Of a stretch of DNA of 64,000 nt, positions 36,077 to 46,468 are shown piece by piece. The notes under the pieces were generated by a model that saw only the letters and a program-made list of their open reading frames with translations, was not told where the DNA came from and ran no database searches. How positions within the stretch are numbered: position 1 is the stretch's first letter; each line of letters starts with the position of its first letter. The stretch is from Acinetobacter brisouii CIP 110357. Its GTDB lineage: Bacteria; Pseudomonadota; Gammaproteobacteria; Pseudomonadales; Moraxellaceae. The translations under genes and the position numbers were made by a program. Where the stretch lies: positions 453,536 to 517,535 of the forward strand of contig NZ_KI530762.1 of the NCBI RefSeq assembly GCF_000488275.1. Direction: 5' to 3'.

Positions 36077-36937
36077 ATGATGTGGGGAAAAATCGCGCTT
36101 GCGATGAGTGCATTTGCAGCCAATTCAATTTTCTGTCGTTTGGCATTAGCAGACCGAATGATTGATCCATACAGTTTTAGCATGATTCGGATTGTCAGTG
36201 GAGTACTGGCACTGGCAGTCTTGCTGCGTTCAGTAGAAAAACTTAAACCCCAGCGCGAAAACTGGAAAGGCGGGTTGTGCTTAACAGGCTACATCTTGGC
36301 ATTTTCAGTTGCTTATATGCAACTTGATGCAGGTTTAGGCGCATTGCTGCTGTTTGGCACAGTGCAAATTTCGATGGCACTGTATGCAGTGTATAACGGT
36401 GAAAAAGTCACGTGGTTCAGAGGAATGGGCTTATCGGTTGCTTTTTTAGGTATTTTGCTGCTCTTTTTGCCTGCGACGCATGCACCGTCTTTATTTTATG
36501 CTTTCATGATGATATTGGCGGGGTTAAGCTGGGCTGGATATAGCCTGATTGGAATGTCAACAGCCCAACCTATGATAATGACTTATAACAACTTTATTTG
36601 GGCAGTACCGATTTGCCTGCTCTTGAGTTTAGTCAGTATGCCCAATCTGTATATTCACTGGAATGGTCTGGCTTTAGCCATCATTTCTGGCGCATTCACC
36701 TCAAGTCTGGCGTATGTACTCTGGTATGATTTACTGAAACATCTTGATCGCATGACCGCAAGCACCTTGCAGTTGAGTGTCCCGTGTTTAGCATTGCTGG
36801 CAGGCGTGATTTTTCTCAATGAAACTTTGAGTTTGCGCATGCTGTTTGCCACAATTATGGTCTTGAGTGGTATCGGTCTGCTGATTTTTGCAGGGCGTAA
36901 AATCGCTGTGGTACAGCACATCGCTAAAAATGACTAA
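36077..36937 (+). CDS. EamA/DMT-family transporter
   Basis: About 286 residues from the ATG at 36077 (MMWGKIALAMSAFAANSIF), which has AAGGA 8 bases upstream; the open frame from 35996 would add a soluble stretch and is unlikely. About ten membrane helices in two EamA repeats, the second ending IVLSGIGLLIFAGRK-like. Inner-membrane permease or exporter; substrate unknown. Downstream of the NRDE gene, possibly co-transcribed. Confidence 0.8.
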   Translation: MMWGKIALAMSAFAANSIFCRLALADRMIDPYSFSMIRIVSGVLALAVLLRSVEKLKPQRENWKGGLCLTGYILAFSVAYMQLDAGLGALLLFGTVQISMALYAVYNGEKVTWFRGMGLSVAFLGILLLFLPATHAPSLFYAFMMILAGLSWAGYSLIGMSTAQPMIMTYNNFIWAVPICLLLSLVSMPNLYIHWNGLALAIISGAFTSSLAYVLWYDLLKHLDRMTASTLQLSVPCLALLAGVIFLNETLSLRMLFATIMVLSGIGLLIFAGRKIAVVQHIAKND

Positions 36938-37076
36938 GTTTCTCCAACGTTTGTGCAGGAGTAGATATTTATTCTAATCAGAATGCTAGATTTGCTTTTA
37001 TTGGAACTTTCCAGTAATTTCAGAAAGTGCTTTTATCGACACCGGGGCATAAAACACACAGAATAAGGAGATCAGG

Positions 37077-37958
37077 GTGAGTCTACTTTTACCAACATTG
37101 GCATTTATATTGGGTTGGCTCACCGCATCATGGAAATCTGCTGAAGCGCTGAAAGTATTTTGCTCTCGTATTCTGGCCCGATTTTTTATCCCTTTTGTGA
37201 TTATTTACAACATGGTTTACTACCAGACAGGTAGTTTAAGCCTGATGCTGTTTAGCTTTAGCTCAGCTTTCTTGGTGTATCTGGGTTTTGTTTATTTCTT
37301 TAAAGATCGGCTCATTGCTCTCTGCGCCAGTTATGTCAATTTAGCATGGCTGGGTTTTCCATTTGCCTTGGCGATTTTTGGGCATCAGATCAGTTCTGCC
37401 ATGATTGCGCTCTATATTGGCGGTTCATTGTTTGGCAATATTTGGGCGGTTTCTGCGGTCAGTTCAGCACCGCAAAATACAGCCAGTTTAATGAAAAAAG
37501 TGTCGTTATCGCCACCAGTGATTGCTCTAATCATTTCAGCGATTTTGCGTTTATTACACGTACAAAACTTTCAAGAACCGAACTGGGTGTTACATTTGTA
37601 TCAGTTTGCCAAAGTGGGCATGGTGTTCACTGGTATGTGTGTACTGGGGATGTGGCTTAGGCATACTCAAGTGGCAAAAGCTGATCTGTGGCATAGCGTT
37701 CGTGTGATGCTACCGAAGTTGGTATTTGGGGGAGTCATTTGTAGTGTAAGTTATTACTTCATTCCCGTTGAAGCTTTTAAAGAATATATCGGGTTGATGT
37801 TCTTTTTATTTTGTTTACCCCCAGCAGCGAATATTGTGGCGCTTGAAACCCATTATCAGGGCACAGGCTACTCGGCACGTTACATTGCGGCAGGAACGAT
37901 TGTCAGTATTGGTATAATTTTACTTTATGGACTTGTGTGGCGGTTACTCAAGGGTTAA
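37077..37958 (+). CDS. AEC-type auxin-efflux-like permease
   Basis: 293 residues, about ten membrane helices. Begins MSLLLPTLAFILGWLT from a GTG with AAGGAG upstream. NLAWLGFPFALAIFG and LFCLPPAANIVALE match the two discontinuous helix regions of AEC/BASS-like carriers. It probably carries an organic acid or similar small anion; no specific substrate can be given. Confidence 0.7.
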   Translation: MSLLLPTLAFILGWLTASWKSAEALKVFCSRILARFFIPFVIIYNMVYYQTGSLSLMLFSFSSAFLVYLGFVYFFKDRLIALCASYVNLAWLGFPFALAIFGHQISSAMIALYIGGSLFGNIWAVSAVSSAPQNTASLMKKVSLSPPVIALIISAILRLLHVQNFQEPNWVLHLYQFAKVGMVFTGMCVLGMWLRHTQVAKADLWHSVRVMLPKLVFGGVICSVSYYFIPVEAFKEYIGLMFFLFCLPPAANIVALETHYQGTGYSARYIAAGTIVSIGIILLYGLVWRLLKG

Positions 37959-37990
37959 ATCTGAGCTTAACCCCTGAATTGATTGGTGAT

Positions 37991-38620
37991 TTAAATTTGA
38001 GTCAGGCTTTGGCGGAACAGTTGCATAGCTTGACCACGGTGACTGATCTGGTTTTTTTCGGCTTTACTCAGTTCAGCACTACTTTTGCCAAGTTCTGGTA
38101 ACCAGAATAATGGGTCGTAACCAAAGCCATTTTCACCACGTACAGCATCTAAAATTTCACCTGTCCAGATGCCTTGGAAAATTTTCGGTAAAGGATCTTC
38201 GGCATGTTCAACCAGAGCCAGTACACAGACAAACATGCCTTCAATGGCTTGACCTTCTTGGCGAAATGCTTGTAAATCTTCGAGTAATTTTTGGTTATTG
38301 GCAGCATCATTGCCATGCTCACCTGCATAACGAGCAGAGTAAATCCCAGGTGCGCCGCCGAGTATAGGCACACAAATGCCTGAATCATCCGCCAAGGCTG
38401 GTTTACCTGAAATTTTTGCAGCATGGCGCGCTTTAATAATGGCATTTTCCACAAAACTTAAGCCATCTTCGACCGCATCTTCAATATTTAGGCGGCCTTG
38501 AGGAATAATTTCAACAGGCAAATTAAGTTGTTGAAAGAGTGTTTCAAATTCGGCAACTTTGCCTTTGTTGTTGCTTGCAAGTACCAATTGACCCGCATTG
38601 AGCCATGAAGGGGTAGACAT
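37991..38620 (-). CDS. rdgB: XTP/dITP pyrophosphatase (Ham1/RdgB)
   Basis: Cleans non-canonical purine nucleotides from the pool. LVLASNNKGKVAEFE at the start, then PALADDSGICVPILGGAPGIYSAR and GFGYDPLFWLPELGKSSAELS. About 209 residues from the ATG at 38620 (MSTPSWLNAG); a TTG at 38626 also opens the frame. Convergent with the AEC permease. It follows the Sel1-metW-metX cluster on the same strand, past a hairpin. Confidence 0.95.
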   Translation of the reverse strand: MSTPSWLNAGQLVLASNNKGKVAEFETLFQQLNLPVEIIPQGRLNIEDAVEDGLSFVENAIIKARHAAKISGKPALADDSGICVPILGGAPGIYSARYAGEHGNDAANNQKLLEDLQAFRQEGQAIEGMFVCVLALVEHAEDPLPKIFQGIWTGEILDAVRGENGFGYDPLFWLPELGKSSAELSKAEKNQISHRGQAMQLFRQSLTQI

Positions 38621-38735
38621 AATCAATCATCAAAATTTAGCAAAACATGGGCAGAATTATGCCGAGTTTGCCGATGAAAAACAAAAGATAATATGAAAGG
38701 AAAAAGATCAGGCAAAGCGTAGGGGAGTTTGCGTA

Positions 38736-38769
38736 GAATCACAGGGCATTCGGATTATCCCTGTGATTC
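38736..38769 (-). terminator. hairpin after the Sel1 gene, possible terminator
   Basis: GAATCACAGGG (38736-38746) and CCCTGTGATTC (38759-38769) form a perfect 11-bp stem with a 12-base loop, 11 bp past the stop. No T-run follows on either strand, so Rho-independent function is uncertain. Confidence 0.5.
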
Positions 38770-38779
38770 GTTTCAAGCA

Positions 38780-39367
38780 TTATTGTGCTTGAATCCATTT
38801 GTCAGCGCGGTCAACTGCCTGACGAATTTGTTCAGGCGTTAAGTTGGCTGCCAAAGCAGTTTTCTTGGTTTGTGACATATCAATCACTTTATTGTCTAAC
38901 ATACCGTCACGGGTTGAAAGTTCGTACCATTGGTATGCATTAACATAGTTTTTATTGTGTTCTTCAATGAGTGCCAAGTTGAAGCTGGCACGATTGTCAC
39001 CGTGGCTGGCTGCTTTTTCAAGGTATTGGCGCCCCAATTTTTCATTTTGACTGGTACCAATGCCTTCAACCAACATACGACCGACATTGAGTTGAGCTGC
39101 AGAAACCCCCTGATCAGCTGCTTTTTTATACCAAGTAAATGCCTGTTTTGGGTCTTTAGAAACTTCACGACCATATTGATAACGGGTTGCAACATAAAAC
39201 TGTGCTGCTGCTTGACCTGCTTTCGCTTCATTTAGTAATTCGTTAAAGCTCATGGTCGAATAACGCGCGGCCAAAGCCGATGTTGATTGCTGTGATGGTA
39301 GGTAATCAGCATGAACCTGAGTACTTAAAATACCAAACAAAATGGTGCTAAAGAATACTTTTTTCAT
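38780..39367 (-). CDS. exported Sel1-repeat protein
   Basis: 195 residues with a Sec signal peptide (MKKVFFSTILFGILSTQVHA). Three Sel1/TPR-like repeats follow, e.g. AAAQFYVATRYQYGREVSKD, AFTWYKKAADQGVSAAQLNV and GRQYLEKAASHGDNRASFNL. Such repeats are protein-protein scaffolds; the partner is unknown. Its start overlaps the metW stop by 4 bp, so it is transcribed with metX-metW although the link in function is not obvious. Confidence 0.82.
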   Translation of the reverse strand: MKKVFFSTILFGILSTQVHADYLPSQQSTSALAARYSTMSFNELLNEAKAGQAAAQFYVATRYQYGREVSKDPKQAFTWYKKAADQGVSAAQLNVGRMLVEGIGTSQNEKLGRQYLEKAASHGDNRASFNLALIEEHNKNYVNAYQWYELSTRDGMLDNKVIDMSQTKKTALAANLTPEQIRQAVDRADKWIQAQ

Positions 39368-39957
39368 AGGGCGCTTACTCGATAAATTGCGACTTCACCA
39401 AACAAATTTGGAATATGTTTACTGAGTAAACTATCTTGTTGATTCCCATTTACGGCGAGTCGATTAATAATCCTAATCTGATTTTCAGCACACAGTGCTT
39501 CAAAATCACGGAAAGTACATAAATGAATATTCGGCGTGTTGTACCACATGTAAGGTAATGTTTCCGAAACGGGCATCATTCCTTTAAGTGCAAGAAAAGA
39601 GCGAGTCTTCCAATGCGCGAAGTTTGGAAAAGTAATAATTGCCTGTTTGCCCACACGCACCATATCTCTTAAAAGAACATCAGGCGCATCAACCGATTGC
39701 AACGCCTGTGCCATAACAACATAGTCAAAAGACTGATCGGCAAAGCGGTGTAAACCTAGATTGAGGTCTTGTTGTATAATATTTAACCCCCGACTGATCG
39801 CAATTGCAATCTTTTCTTGGTCGATTTCTAGTCCGTAGGCACGAATTTGATGCTTTTTACTCATATGAGCCAAAAGCTCACCATCACCACAACCCAGATC
39901 AAGCACACTTGAACCTGGTTTGATCCATTTTTCTGCGAGTTGCTGATCTAAACGCAT
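39364..39957 (-). CDS. metW: MetW, methionine biosynthesis partner of MetX
   Basis: SAM-methyltransferase-fold protein. GSSVLDLGCGDGELLAHM is the SAM-binding loop; YVVMAQALQSVDAPDVLLRDM and FPNFAHWKTR are typical MetW segments. 197 residues. In proteobacteria MetW is needed with MetX for homoserine acylation. It starts at the last base of metX, so the genes are coupled. Confidence 0.92.
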   Translation of the reverse strand: MRLDQQLAEKWIKPGSSVLDLGCGDGELLAHMSKKHQIRAYGLEIDQEKIAIAISRGLNIIQQDLNLGLHRFADQSFDYVVMAQALQSVDAPDVLLRDMVRVGKQAIITFPNFAHWKTRSFLALKGMMPVSETLPYMWYNTPNIHLCTFRDFEALCAENQIRIINRLAVNGNQQDSLLSKHIPNLFGEVAIYRVSAL

Positions 39958-41117
39958 TACACGGTCTCCTGTGGGGTACTTGCCAGATGTTCTTCACCAC
40001 CTAAGAAAGCTCGAAGGGTTTTAACATACAGTGGAATCGGGAACAAGAACGAGTCATGACCTTGTTCAGCCTCAATATCGAGGTAGCTGACAGGCTTGTG
40101 ATTGGTGATGAGAGCATTGACAATTTCCTGAGAACGCGCAGGACTAAATCGCCAGTCGGTGGTAAAGGACACTACCAGGAAACGGCACTGTGTATTTGCC
40201 ATAGCTTTGGTCAATGAAGATTCATATTCACGCGAAGGATCAAAGTAATCTAATGCTTTGGTCATAATCAGGTAGGTATTGGCATCGAAGTTACGACTAA
40301 ACTGCTCACCCTGATAACGCAAATAACTTTCGACCTGAAATTCGACATCGAAACCATACATAAATTTGCCTGACTTCAAGTCACGACCAAATTTCTGTTT
40401 CATGGCTTCTTCAGATAAATAGGTAATATGCCCGACCATACGCGCCAAAATCAGACCACGTTTCGGGTAGCTGTCATGCTCTAGATAGCGCCCATGATGA
40501 AAATCTGGATCAGATAAAATAGACTGACGTGCAACTTCATTAAAGGCAATATTTTGCGCTGAAAGTTTTGGGGCACTGGCAATAATGACACAGTTTTTTA
40601 AGCGATCTGGATAATCCACAGACCATTGTAACGCTTGCATACCGCCTAAAGAGCCACCAATAATGGCATACCAAACTGAAATACCTAAACGGTCAGACAG
40701 CATGGCCTGAGTTTTGACCCAGTCCCGAACCGTGACTAATGGAAAATCTGGACCATACGGTAGATTGTCATTTTCGGGGTTAGGAGAAACAGGGCCTGTT
40801 GAACCATTGCAACCTCCAATATTGTTCAGTGCAATGACACAAAACTTGTTGGTATCAATTGCTTTGCCTGGCCCGATACAGGCATCCCACCAGCCTGCTT
40901 TTTTATCATCTTCATGATGATAACCAGCAGCATGATGATGACCAGAGAGTGCATGGCAAATCAAAATTGCATTGGATTTTTCCGCATTTAACGTACCATA
41001 AGTTTCAACCATAAGATCAAAACGAGGTAAGATTCGACCACATTCCAGTTGGAGTGGTTGTTCGAATTGGTACTTTTGCGGGACGACCAAACCTACAGAG
41101 TCAGCTGAAAAAGACAC
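39957..41117 (-). CDS. metX: homoserine O-acyltransferase MetX
   Basis: Alpha/beta hydrolase that acylates homoserine for methionine synthesis. Catalytic Ser lies in [21 protein letters not shown]; the Asp in TDWRFSP and His in [11 protein letters not shown] complete the triad. [11 protein letters not shown] and [12 protein letters not shown] are family motifs. 386 residues. Whether it uses acetyl- or succinyl-CoA cannot be settled by eye; its pairing with MetW favours the succinyl type (inference). Confidence 0.93.
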   Translation of the reverse strand: MSFSADSVGLVVPQKYQFEQPLQLECGRILPRFDLMVETYGTLNAEKSNAILICHALSGHHHAAGYHHEDDKKAGWWDACIGPGKAIDTNKFCVIALNNIGGCNGSTGPVSPNPENDNLPYGPDFPLVTVRDWVKTQAMLSDRLGISVWYAIIGGSLGGMQALQWSVDYPDRLKNCVIIASAPKLSAQNIAFNEVARQSILSDPDFHHGRYLEHDSYPKRGLILARMVGHITYLSEEAMKQKFGRDLKSGKFMYGFDVEFQVESYLRYQGEQFSRNFDANTYLIMTKALDYFDPSREYESSLTKAMANTQCRFLVVSFTTDWRFSPARSQEIVNALITNHKPVSYLDIEAEQGHDSFLFPIPLYVKTLRAFLGGEEHLASTPQETV

Positions 41118-41156
41118 GAGTGCAAATCGCCTTATATTTTGGAATTATGAAAAAAT

Positions 41157-41184
41157 AAAAGGATACCAACTTGGGTATCCTTTT
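41157..41184 (-). terminator. terminator after leuA
   Basis: GGATACC (41161-41167) and GGTATCC (41174-41180) with AAAA/TTTT extensions. On the minus strand TTTTATTTTTT follows. It separates leuA from metX. Confidence 0.85.
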
Positions 41185-41202
41185 AAAATGTTTTTTTTAA
41201 GA

Positions 41203-42900
41203 TTAAACAGCTTCAGAAATAATATCGCTGGTGCTAAGCAAGCCTTGTTCAATCAAGCTATTAGTACAAGCAAAGATGGCTTCAATTGATGAGGTAACCG
41301 TGTTGTCGTGAATACCTGCACCAAACGCACTTTTACCTGTGCCTTTGACCTGTAATTCAACTAAGGTCAATGCTTTGGCATGTGCACCTGAACCGATACT
41401 GCGTTCTTCATAATTCAAGACATCGATCGGCAATTGAAGTGCATTGACAATTGCAGAAATTGGACCATTGCCTTCACCACGTAAATGCTGAGTTTCGCCG
41501 TCTATATCAATTTCAACATCAATAATCTGATTGCCATTTTCATCAGATAATTTGTAGTTTTTTGCGACGTAATTTTTGTCTTTGATGCTGACATAAGTTG
41601 TTTTGAACAAGTTCCAGATTTCATCTGCTGAAATTTCTTTAGCAGTTGCATCCGTATGCTGTTGAATCACTTGGCTAAATTCAATTTGCAAGCGACGCGG
41701 TAACACGACGTTATAGTTCGATTCAAGCAAGTAAGCAATACCGCCTTTACCTGACTGGCTATTGACACGAATCACAGCATCATAGTCACGTCCCAAGTCT
41801 TTTGGATCGATTGGCAAGTATGGCATATCCCAGATTTCTTCGTTTTTCTGGAATTCAAACCCTTTTTTGATCGCATCTTGGTGAGAACCTGAGAATGCAG
41901 TAAATACCAAGTCACCAGCATAAGGATGGCGTGGGTGAACTGGTAAACCTGTACATTCTTCTACAGTCGCAATCACTTCATTAATGTTGGAGAAATCCAA
42001 GTTTGGCGCAACACCTTGAGTGTACATGTTCAAGGCGATTGCAGCGACATCGACGTTACCCGTACGTTCACCATTGCCAAAAACACAGCCTTCTACACGG
42101 TCAGCGCCTGCCATAATCGCAAGTTCAGATGCTGCAATTCCGCAGCCACGGTCATTGTGGCAGTGAACTGAAATCAACACGCCGTCACGACGTTCAATAT
42201 TACGGTGCATCCACTCAATCTGGTCGGCATAGACGTTTGGTGTCGACACTTCAACGGTCGCAGGCAAGTTTAAAATGACTTTCTTGTCTGGACGTGCATC
42301 CCAAATTTCAGTCACAGCATCACACGCTGCTTTAGCGACTTCCAATTCGGTTGCAGAGAAACATTCAGGACTATATTGGAATACCCACTCAGTTTCAGGA
42401 TACTGTGCTGCATATTCTTTTACTTTGATGGCTGCATTGATGGCTAAAGCACGTGCGCCTTCAACATCGACATTCAAGACTTTTTTACGGAAAGTCGGTG
42501 AGTTGGAGTTGTAAATATGCACAATGGCACGTTTGGCACCTACCAATGCTTCAAAAGTGCGTTGAATTAAATGATCACGCGCCTGAACCAAAACTTCGAT
42601 GTAGACATCATCTGGAATATGATTTTCTTCAATTAACTTGCGTGTGAAGTCAAAGTCAATTTGTGATGCAGAAGGAAAGCCAATTTCAATATGCTTAAAA
42701 CCAATTTTCACCAACATCTGGAACATTTTGAATTTCTGATCCATATTCATCGGTTCAAAAATGGCTTGGTTACCATCACGAAGGTCAGTACTCATCCAGA
42801 TAGGGGCTTGGGTAATTTCCTTGTTTGGCCATTGGCGATCGGGTAAATCGACGCGTTGGTACATACGACGGTATTTTTTGCTTGGGTCAGCCAACATCAT
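41203..42900 (-). CDS. leuA: 2-isopropylmalate synthase
   Basis: First committed step of leucine synthesis. TDLRDGNQAIFEPM holds the metal-site Asp, then SVHCHNDRGCGIA with the HxH metal ligands, GCVFGNGERTGNVD and a C-terminal regulatory domain with VNALQLPIDVLNYEERSI. I place the start at the ATG ending at 42900 (MMLADPSKKYRRM) because AAGGAG lies 7 bases upstream; the frame to 42948 lacks one. About 565 residues, the long LeuA2-type. Confidence 0.93.
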   Translation of the reverse strand: MMLADPSKKYRRMYQRVDLPDRQWPNKEITQAPIWMSTDLRDGNQAIFEPMNMDQKFKMFQMLVKIGFKHIEIGFPSASQIDFDFTRKLIEENHIPDDVYIEVLVQARDHLIQRTFEALVGAKRAIVHIYNSNSPTFRKKVLNVDVEGARALAINAAIKVKEYAAQYPETEWVFQYSPECFSATELEVAKAACDAVTEIWDARPDKKVILNLPATVEVSTPNVYADQIEWMHRNIERRDGVLISVHCHNDRGCGIAASELAIMAGADRVEGCVFGNGERTGNVDVAAIALNMYTQGVAPNLDFSNINEVIATVEECTGLPVHPRHPYAGDLVFTAFSGSHQDAIKKGFEFQKNEEIWDMPYLPIDPKDLGRDYDAVIRVNSQSGKGGIAYLLESNYNVVLPRRLQIEFSQVIQQHTDATAKEISADEIWNLFKTTYVSIKDKNYVAKNYKLSDENGNQIIDVEIDIDGETQHLRGEGNGPISAIVNALQLPIDVLNYEERSIGSGAHAKALTLVELQVKGTGKSAFGAGIHDNTVTSSIEAIFACTNSLIEQGLLSTSDIISEAV

Positions 42901-43220
42901 GGGGGTAGCTCCTTGCATAGCAGCATATGCCGAGGGGTAATTGGGCAATCTACTATATTATTTTGTGTCTAAACGAAGTGAATTCAACTATATTTCAGTT
43001 TTTTACACTGAATGAGCAAATAAAATTATATGCGCGTGTAACGCAGTTCAAACCACAGGGCAGATGCTATCGCAAATAACATTGGCATAATACCTCGGGT
43101 ACATTACTCAATATAATCATTATAAGTCTGCTGTATAAAAAATATTTTTCGTTTTTTGCACTTTTTACACAATGCCTGAAATTTTTTTCTATTTATTGGG
43201 TTAAAAATGCAAATAAAATC
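42901..43220. other. leuA upstream region, no gene
   Basis: 320 bp, AT-rich. TATAAT on the minus strand (near 43025-43035) with TTGAAC 15 bp upstream could be the leuA promoter. I looked for a leader peptide rich in leucine codons and saw none, so attenuation is not supported. Confidence 0.4.
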
Positions 43221-43260
43221 TAATTTCCCAAAGTGATCCGAAGATATTTTCGGGAAATTA
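43221..43260 (-). terminator. hairpin after the PKHD hydroxylase gene
   Basis: TAATTTCCC (43221-43229) and GGGAAATTA (43252-43260) with a small inner hairpin CCGAA/TTCGG. On the minus strand GATTTTATTT follows. Just past the stop at 43272. Confidence 0.6.
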
Positions 43261-43271
43261 GCGAGATTGCT

Positions 43272-43955
43272 TTAGAGTTCTGCCCACATGCGAATCAGGT
43301 TGTGATAAATATTGGTGAGTTTCATCACTTCAGCATGAGTATCGCCATGTGCAGCGCGCAGATTGCGGATACTTTCGTCCAAGTTGAACAATAAATGCCG
43401 TTTGCTGTCTTCACGAATCAGGCTTTGTACCCAAAAGAATGAGGCAAAACGTGTACCACGGTGAATGGTACTGACTTCGTGCAGACTGGTCGATGGGTAT
43501 AACACCACATCACCTGCAGGTAGTTTGACTTCATGATAACCGTAAGTATCTTCAATCACCAGATCACCACCATCATATTCATCGGGTTCACTTAAAAACA
43601 GCGTACAGGACAAATCGGTGCGGATCTGGTGGCTGGTGCCGCGAATCAGGCGAATCGAGTTGTCGACATGAAAGCCAAAGGTTTCACTTTCATCGTAACG
43701 GTTAAATAAAGGCGGAATAATATGATGGGGGAGTGCAGCTGCTTGGAAAATCGGGTTTTTCCAAATGGCTTGGATCACTCGCTCACTTAAGGCATGAGTC
43801 AGTGGATCTTGTTCAGAGAGCTGCTGATTGCGTTTGACTGAGGCTGATAATGTGCCTGCGGTCACTTTGCCGCCGACCCAGTTGGCAGCTTCCATCAGAC
43901 GACGAAATTCTGCGACTTCTTCTTTTGATAATACGTTTGGAATATGATGAATCAT
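43272..43955 (-). CDS. piuC: PKHD-type Fe(II)/2-oxoglutarate dioxygenase (PiuC/YbiX family)
   Basis: 227 residues. The iron triad is visible as His96-x-Asp98 (FGFHVDNS) and His159 (STSLHEVS), with an Arg about ten residues later for 2-oxoglutarate (HRGTRFASFF). Family segments include GGDLVIEDTYGYHEVKLPAGD. PiuC/YbiX genes travel with catecholate siderophore receptors, as here, where it lies 80 bp downstream of one. The hydroxylation target is not established. Confidence 0.9.
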   Translation of the reverse strand: MIHHIPNVLSKEEVAEFRRLMEAANWVGGKVTAGTLSASVKRNQQLSEQDPLTHALSERVIQAIWKNPIFQAAALPHHIIPPLFNRYDESETFGFHVDNSIRLIRGTSHQIRTDLSCTLFLSEPDEYDGGDLVIEDTYGYHEVKLPAGDVVLYPSTSLHEVSTIHRGTRFASFFWVQSLIREDSKRHLLFNLDESIRNLRAAHGDTHAEVMKLTNIYHNLIRMWAEL

Positions 43956-44035
43956 AATAACTCGATACGTTGTTCAAAAATAAAAAAGACCATTTCCAGT
44001 GTATACAAGAAATGGTCAGAGATTACAGTGCTAAA

Positions 44036-46258
44036 TTAGTATTTGAAGTTGATTGCAAGTACAGCATTACGTCCATCACCTTCAATCGCATAGTGAGCTG
44101 CCTGAGCTGAAGTGAAGTAGCGTTTATTACTGATATTGTTGACATTCAACTGAATATTTACATTCTTGTTTACATCGTATTTTGCCATGGCGTTATAGAT
44201 AGTATAAGCAGGTAAGTACTTGTTACTTGAAGTATTTGCATAAACCTGATCTTTATATTGAGCGCCAGCACCAATGGTCAGTTTTGGTAACACTTTATAG
44301 GTTGTCCAAAGTGTCGCGCTGTTTTTCGCAACAAATGGTAATGGCTTGCCTACTGTTGCCGCTGCATTATATGCAGCTTTTGTCAGCTCACTGTCCAAAT
44401 AGCTATATCCGGCAGACATATCCCATTTATCGGTGATCTGACCTTTGAGGTCGATTTCAAAACCATTGACACGGCTGCTACCAACATTGGAATAGGTGTT
44501 TGCATCGGTCAAGACACGGGTATTTTGCTTTTCGGTACGGAACACGGCAGCCGTCAGGTTGGCACGGTTGTTAAATAAATCCCATTTGGTGCCCAGTTCA
44601 ACCGTACGTGCTTCTTCTGGTTTGAGATCGTCATAACTTGCTGAAACTGAATCTGCACCATCGCCTTGGTCAATACCGACAGGGTTTGCAGAGGTTGCAA
44701 AACTTGCATAGATACTGCCATTTTCTGCTGGTTTAAAGACCAGACCCACTTGGTAAGAAAAGTAATTTGAATCACTTTGGAGAACTGTGCCAGCAGGAAT
44801 TGTGGTGCTTCCACTGGTTGTATTTTTATAATATTTACGCTCTGTATCGAATTGATCCCAACGCACGCCAAGGTTGAGTAGCCATTGTGGATTAAATTCA
44901 ATACTGTCCAGTGCATAGACTGCTGCAGTTGTACTACGTGTGGTGTACTGGTTTTTGATGCTTCCGAGAGTATCGGTATATAACCCATTGGTTGGGTTGT
45001 TCACAGAGGTACACCAGCCACCGATATTGGTCGTTGTTGGTGAACAGTCAGTGCTGTGTACGGTTGAGGTGGTGCCTAAGCTGTTGGTAAAGGTGTGTAC
45101 ACCTTGTTCAGATGACTGATAACTCCATTCTGTACCGATGTTAAACGAGTGTTGTAAGCTACCTGTATTAAATTTACCTGTTAATGCCAATTGATCGCTC
45201 ACAGCATCGGTGTCGACAATACGGCTGAGTGCCCGACGGGAAATTGTACCGTATGCTGCAATGTTACCTTTGGAATCATCAGGGTTGGTATAGACGTAGT
45301 CAGATTTTGATTTGGTATATGATGCGGTATTGGATAACGTCAAATTATCATTGAAATCATGTTCAAGTTTGAAGGTTCCAATGTGGTTTTCACGTTTGTC
45401 AAAATCACGATTTTTCCAGCCATAGTATGTGCCTTGTTTCACATAAATTGGCTTGCCACCTGTCGTTAAAAATGGAATACCTGAATCGGGTTCGTCGTAG
45501 CTTTGCAGATAATAATAACTTAGAGTTCCACGCGTTGCTGTACCCAATCCCCATGCAAGGCTTGGGGCAATTCCGACACGGTTATATTCTGCGCCATCGA
45601 TTGCGCCTGGTTTATCATTTTGATGACCCATAACCACAACACGACCTGCAACGCCGTTGCCAAAATCTTTGTTGGCATCCAGCATAATATGACGATAGTT
45701 GTCTGTGCCACCCTGAATCGAACCTTGGTATTTGTCACCTTGATGAGCCACTTTGCTAATCAGGTTAATGCTGCCACCAACACCGCCACCACCAGAAATT
45801 GCAGAGCTTGAACCTTTTGTGACTTCAACTTGTTCAATCGCAAACATATCTCGGTTTTGTGAAGTCGTGTTACGAATACCGTCTACATAAATTGAACTTT
45901 GGCTGCTGTAACCACGAATATAAGGCATATCGGTAAATGGCGTACCACCTTCACCTGCACCTAAAGTAATTCCAGGTTCATTGGCAAGTGCTTGGAGAAG
46001 GGTATTGGAGTTGGTGTCTTTTAATAATTTTTGTGAAATAACCGCAACAGATTTTGGGGTGTCGAGTAAAGGCGCAACATATTTTTTATTTGCAGATTGC
46101 TTGACTTTTAAACCATCTTTTGTAGCCACCGCATGACTATAAATGGTTGGTAATTCTGCTGTTTCATCTGCTGCAATGGTCGTTGTAGTTGCCATAAGTG
46201 AAAGTGATGAGACAATTGCAGAAGAAACAATCTTCTTACGGGTTCGGATAAACGACAT
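44036..46258 (-). CDS. piuA: TonB-dependent catecholate siderophore receptor (PiuA/Fiu-like)
   Basis: Outer-membrane ferric-siderophore receptor. About 740 residues from the ATG ending at 46258 (MSFIRTRKKIVSSAIV...), which gives a signal peptide cut near TIAADE. The plug domain has PLLDTPKSVAVISQKLL, IRGYSSQSSIYVDGIRN and VTKGSSSAISGGGGVGGSINL; the 22-strand barrel ends in Phe-x-Tyr (LAINFKY). The paired piuC gene and an upstream Fur-like box support iron control. It needs TonB-ExbB-ExbD for energy, and such a set lies at 28-30 kb. Confidence 0.9.
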   Translation of the reverse strand: MSFIRTRKKIVSSAIVSSLSLMATTTTIAADETAELPTIYSHAVATKDGLKVKQSANKKYVAPLLDTPKSVAVISQKLLKDTNSNTLLQALANEPGITLGAGEGGTPFTDMPYIRGYSSQSSIYVDGIRNTTSQNRDMFAIEQVEVTKGSSSAISGGGGVGGSINLISKVAHQGDKYQGSIQGGTDNYRHIMLDANKDFGNGVAGRVVVMGHQNDKPGAIDGAEYNRVGIAPSLAWGLGTATRGTLSYYYLQSYDEPDSGIPFLTTGGKPIYVKQGTYYGWKNRDFDKRENHIGTFKLEHDFNDNLTLSNTASYTKSKSDYVYTNPDDSKGNIAAYGTISRRALSRIVDTDAVSDQLALTGKFNTGSLQHSFNIGTEWSYQSSEQGVHTFTNSLGTTSTVHSTDCSPTTTNIGGWCTSVNNPTNGLYTDTLGSIKNQYTTRSTTAAVYALDSIEFNPQWLLNLGVRWDQFDTERKYYKNTTSGSTTIPAGTVLQSDSNYFSYQVGLVFKPAENGSIYASFATSANPVGIDQGDGADSVSASYDDLKPEEARTVELGTKWDLFNNRANLTAAVFRTEKQNTRVLTDANTYSNVGSSRVNGFEIDLKGQITDKWDMSAGYSYLDSELTKAAYNAAATVGKPLPFVAKNSATLWTTYKVLPKLTIGAGAQYKDQVYANTSSNKYLPAYTIYNAMAKYDVNKNVNIQLNVNNISNKRYFTSAQAAHYAIEGDGRNAVLAINFKY

Positions 46259-46468
46259 AATGAAAGGCTCTATAATTTTAGATGGTAACAATTCGCTAAA
46301 TGTTAATAATTCTTGTTTAGAATAACACTATTTTACAATAGAAAAAAACGATTAAAAATGTGAATTAATCGTGGATTTTTGAGGTAAGAGTTTATATATT
46401 GAAGTTAAGTATTTGAATTTAATTGTAAATTGAAAATATAAATTAGAATGTTAAAATTAAGTGTAAAT

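Noticed and set aside
42901..43220. Leucine leader peptide for leuA attenuation
   Set aside because: No short ORF with a run of leucine codons and no antiterminator pair found.
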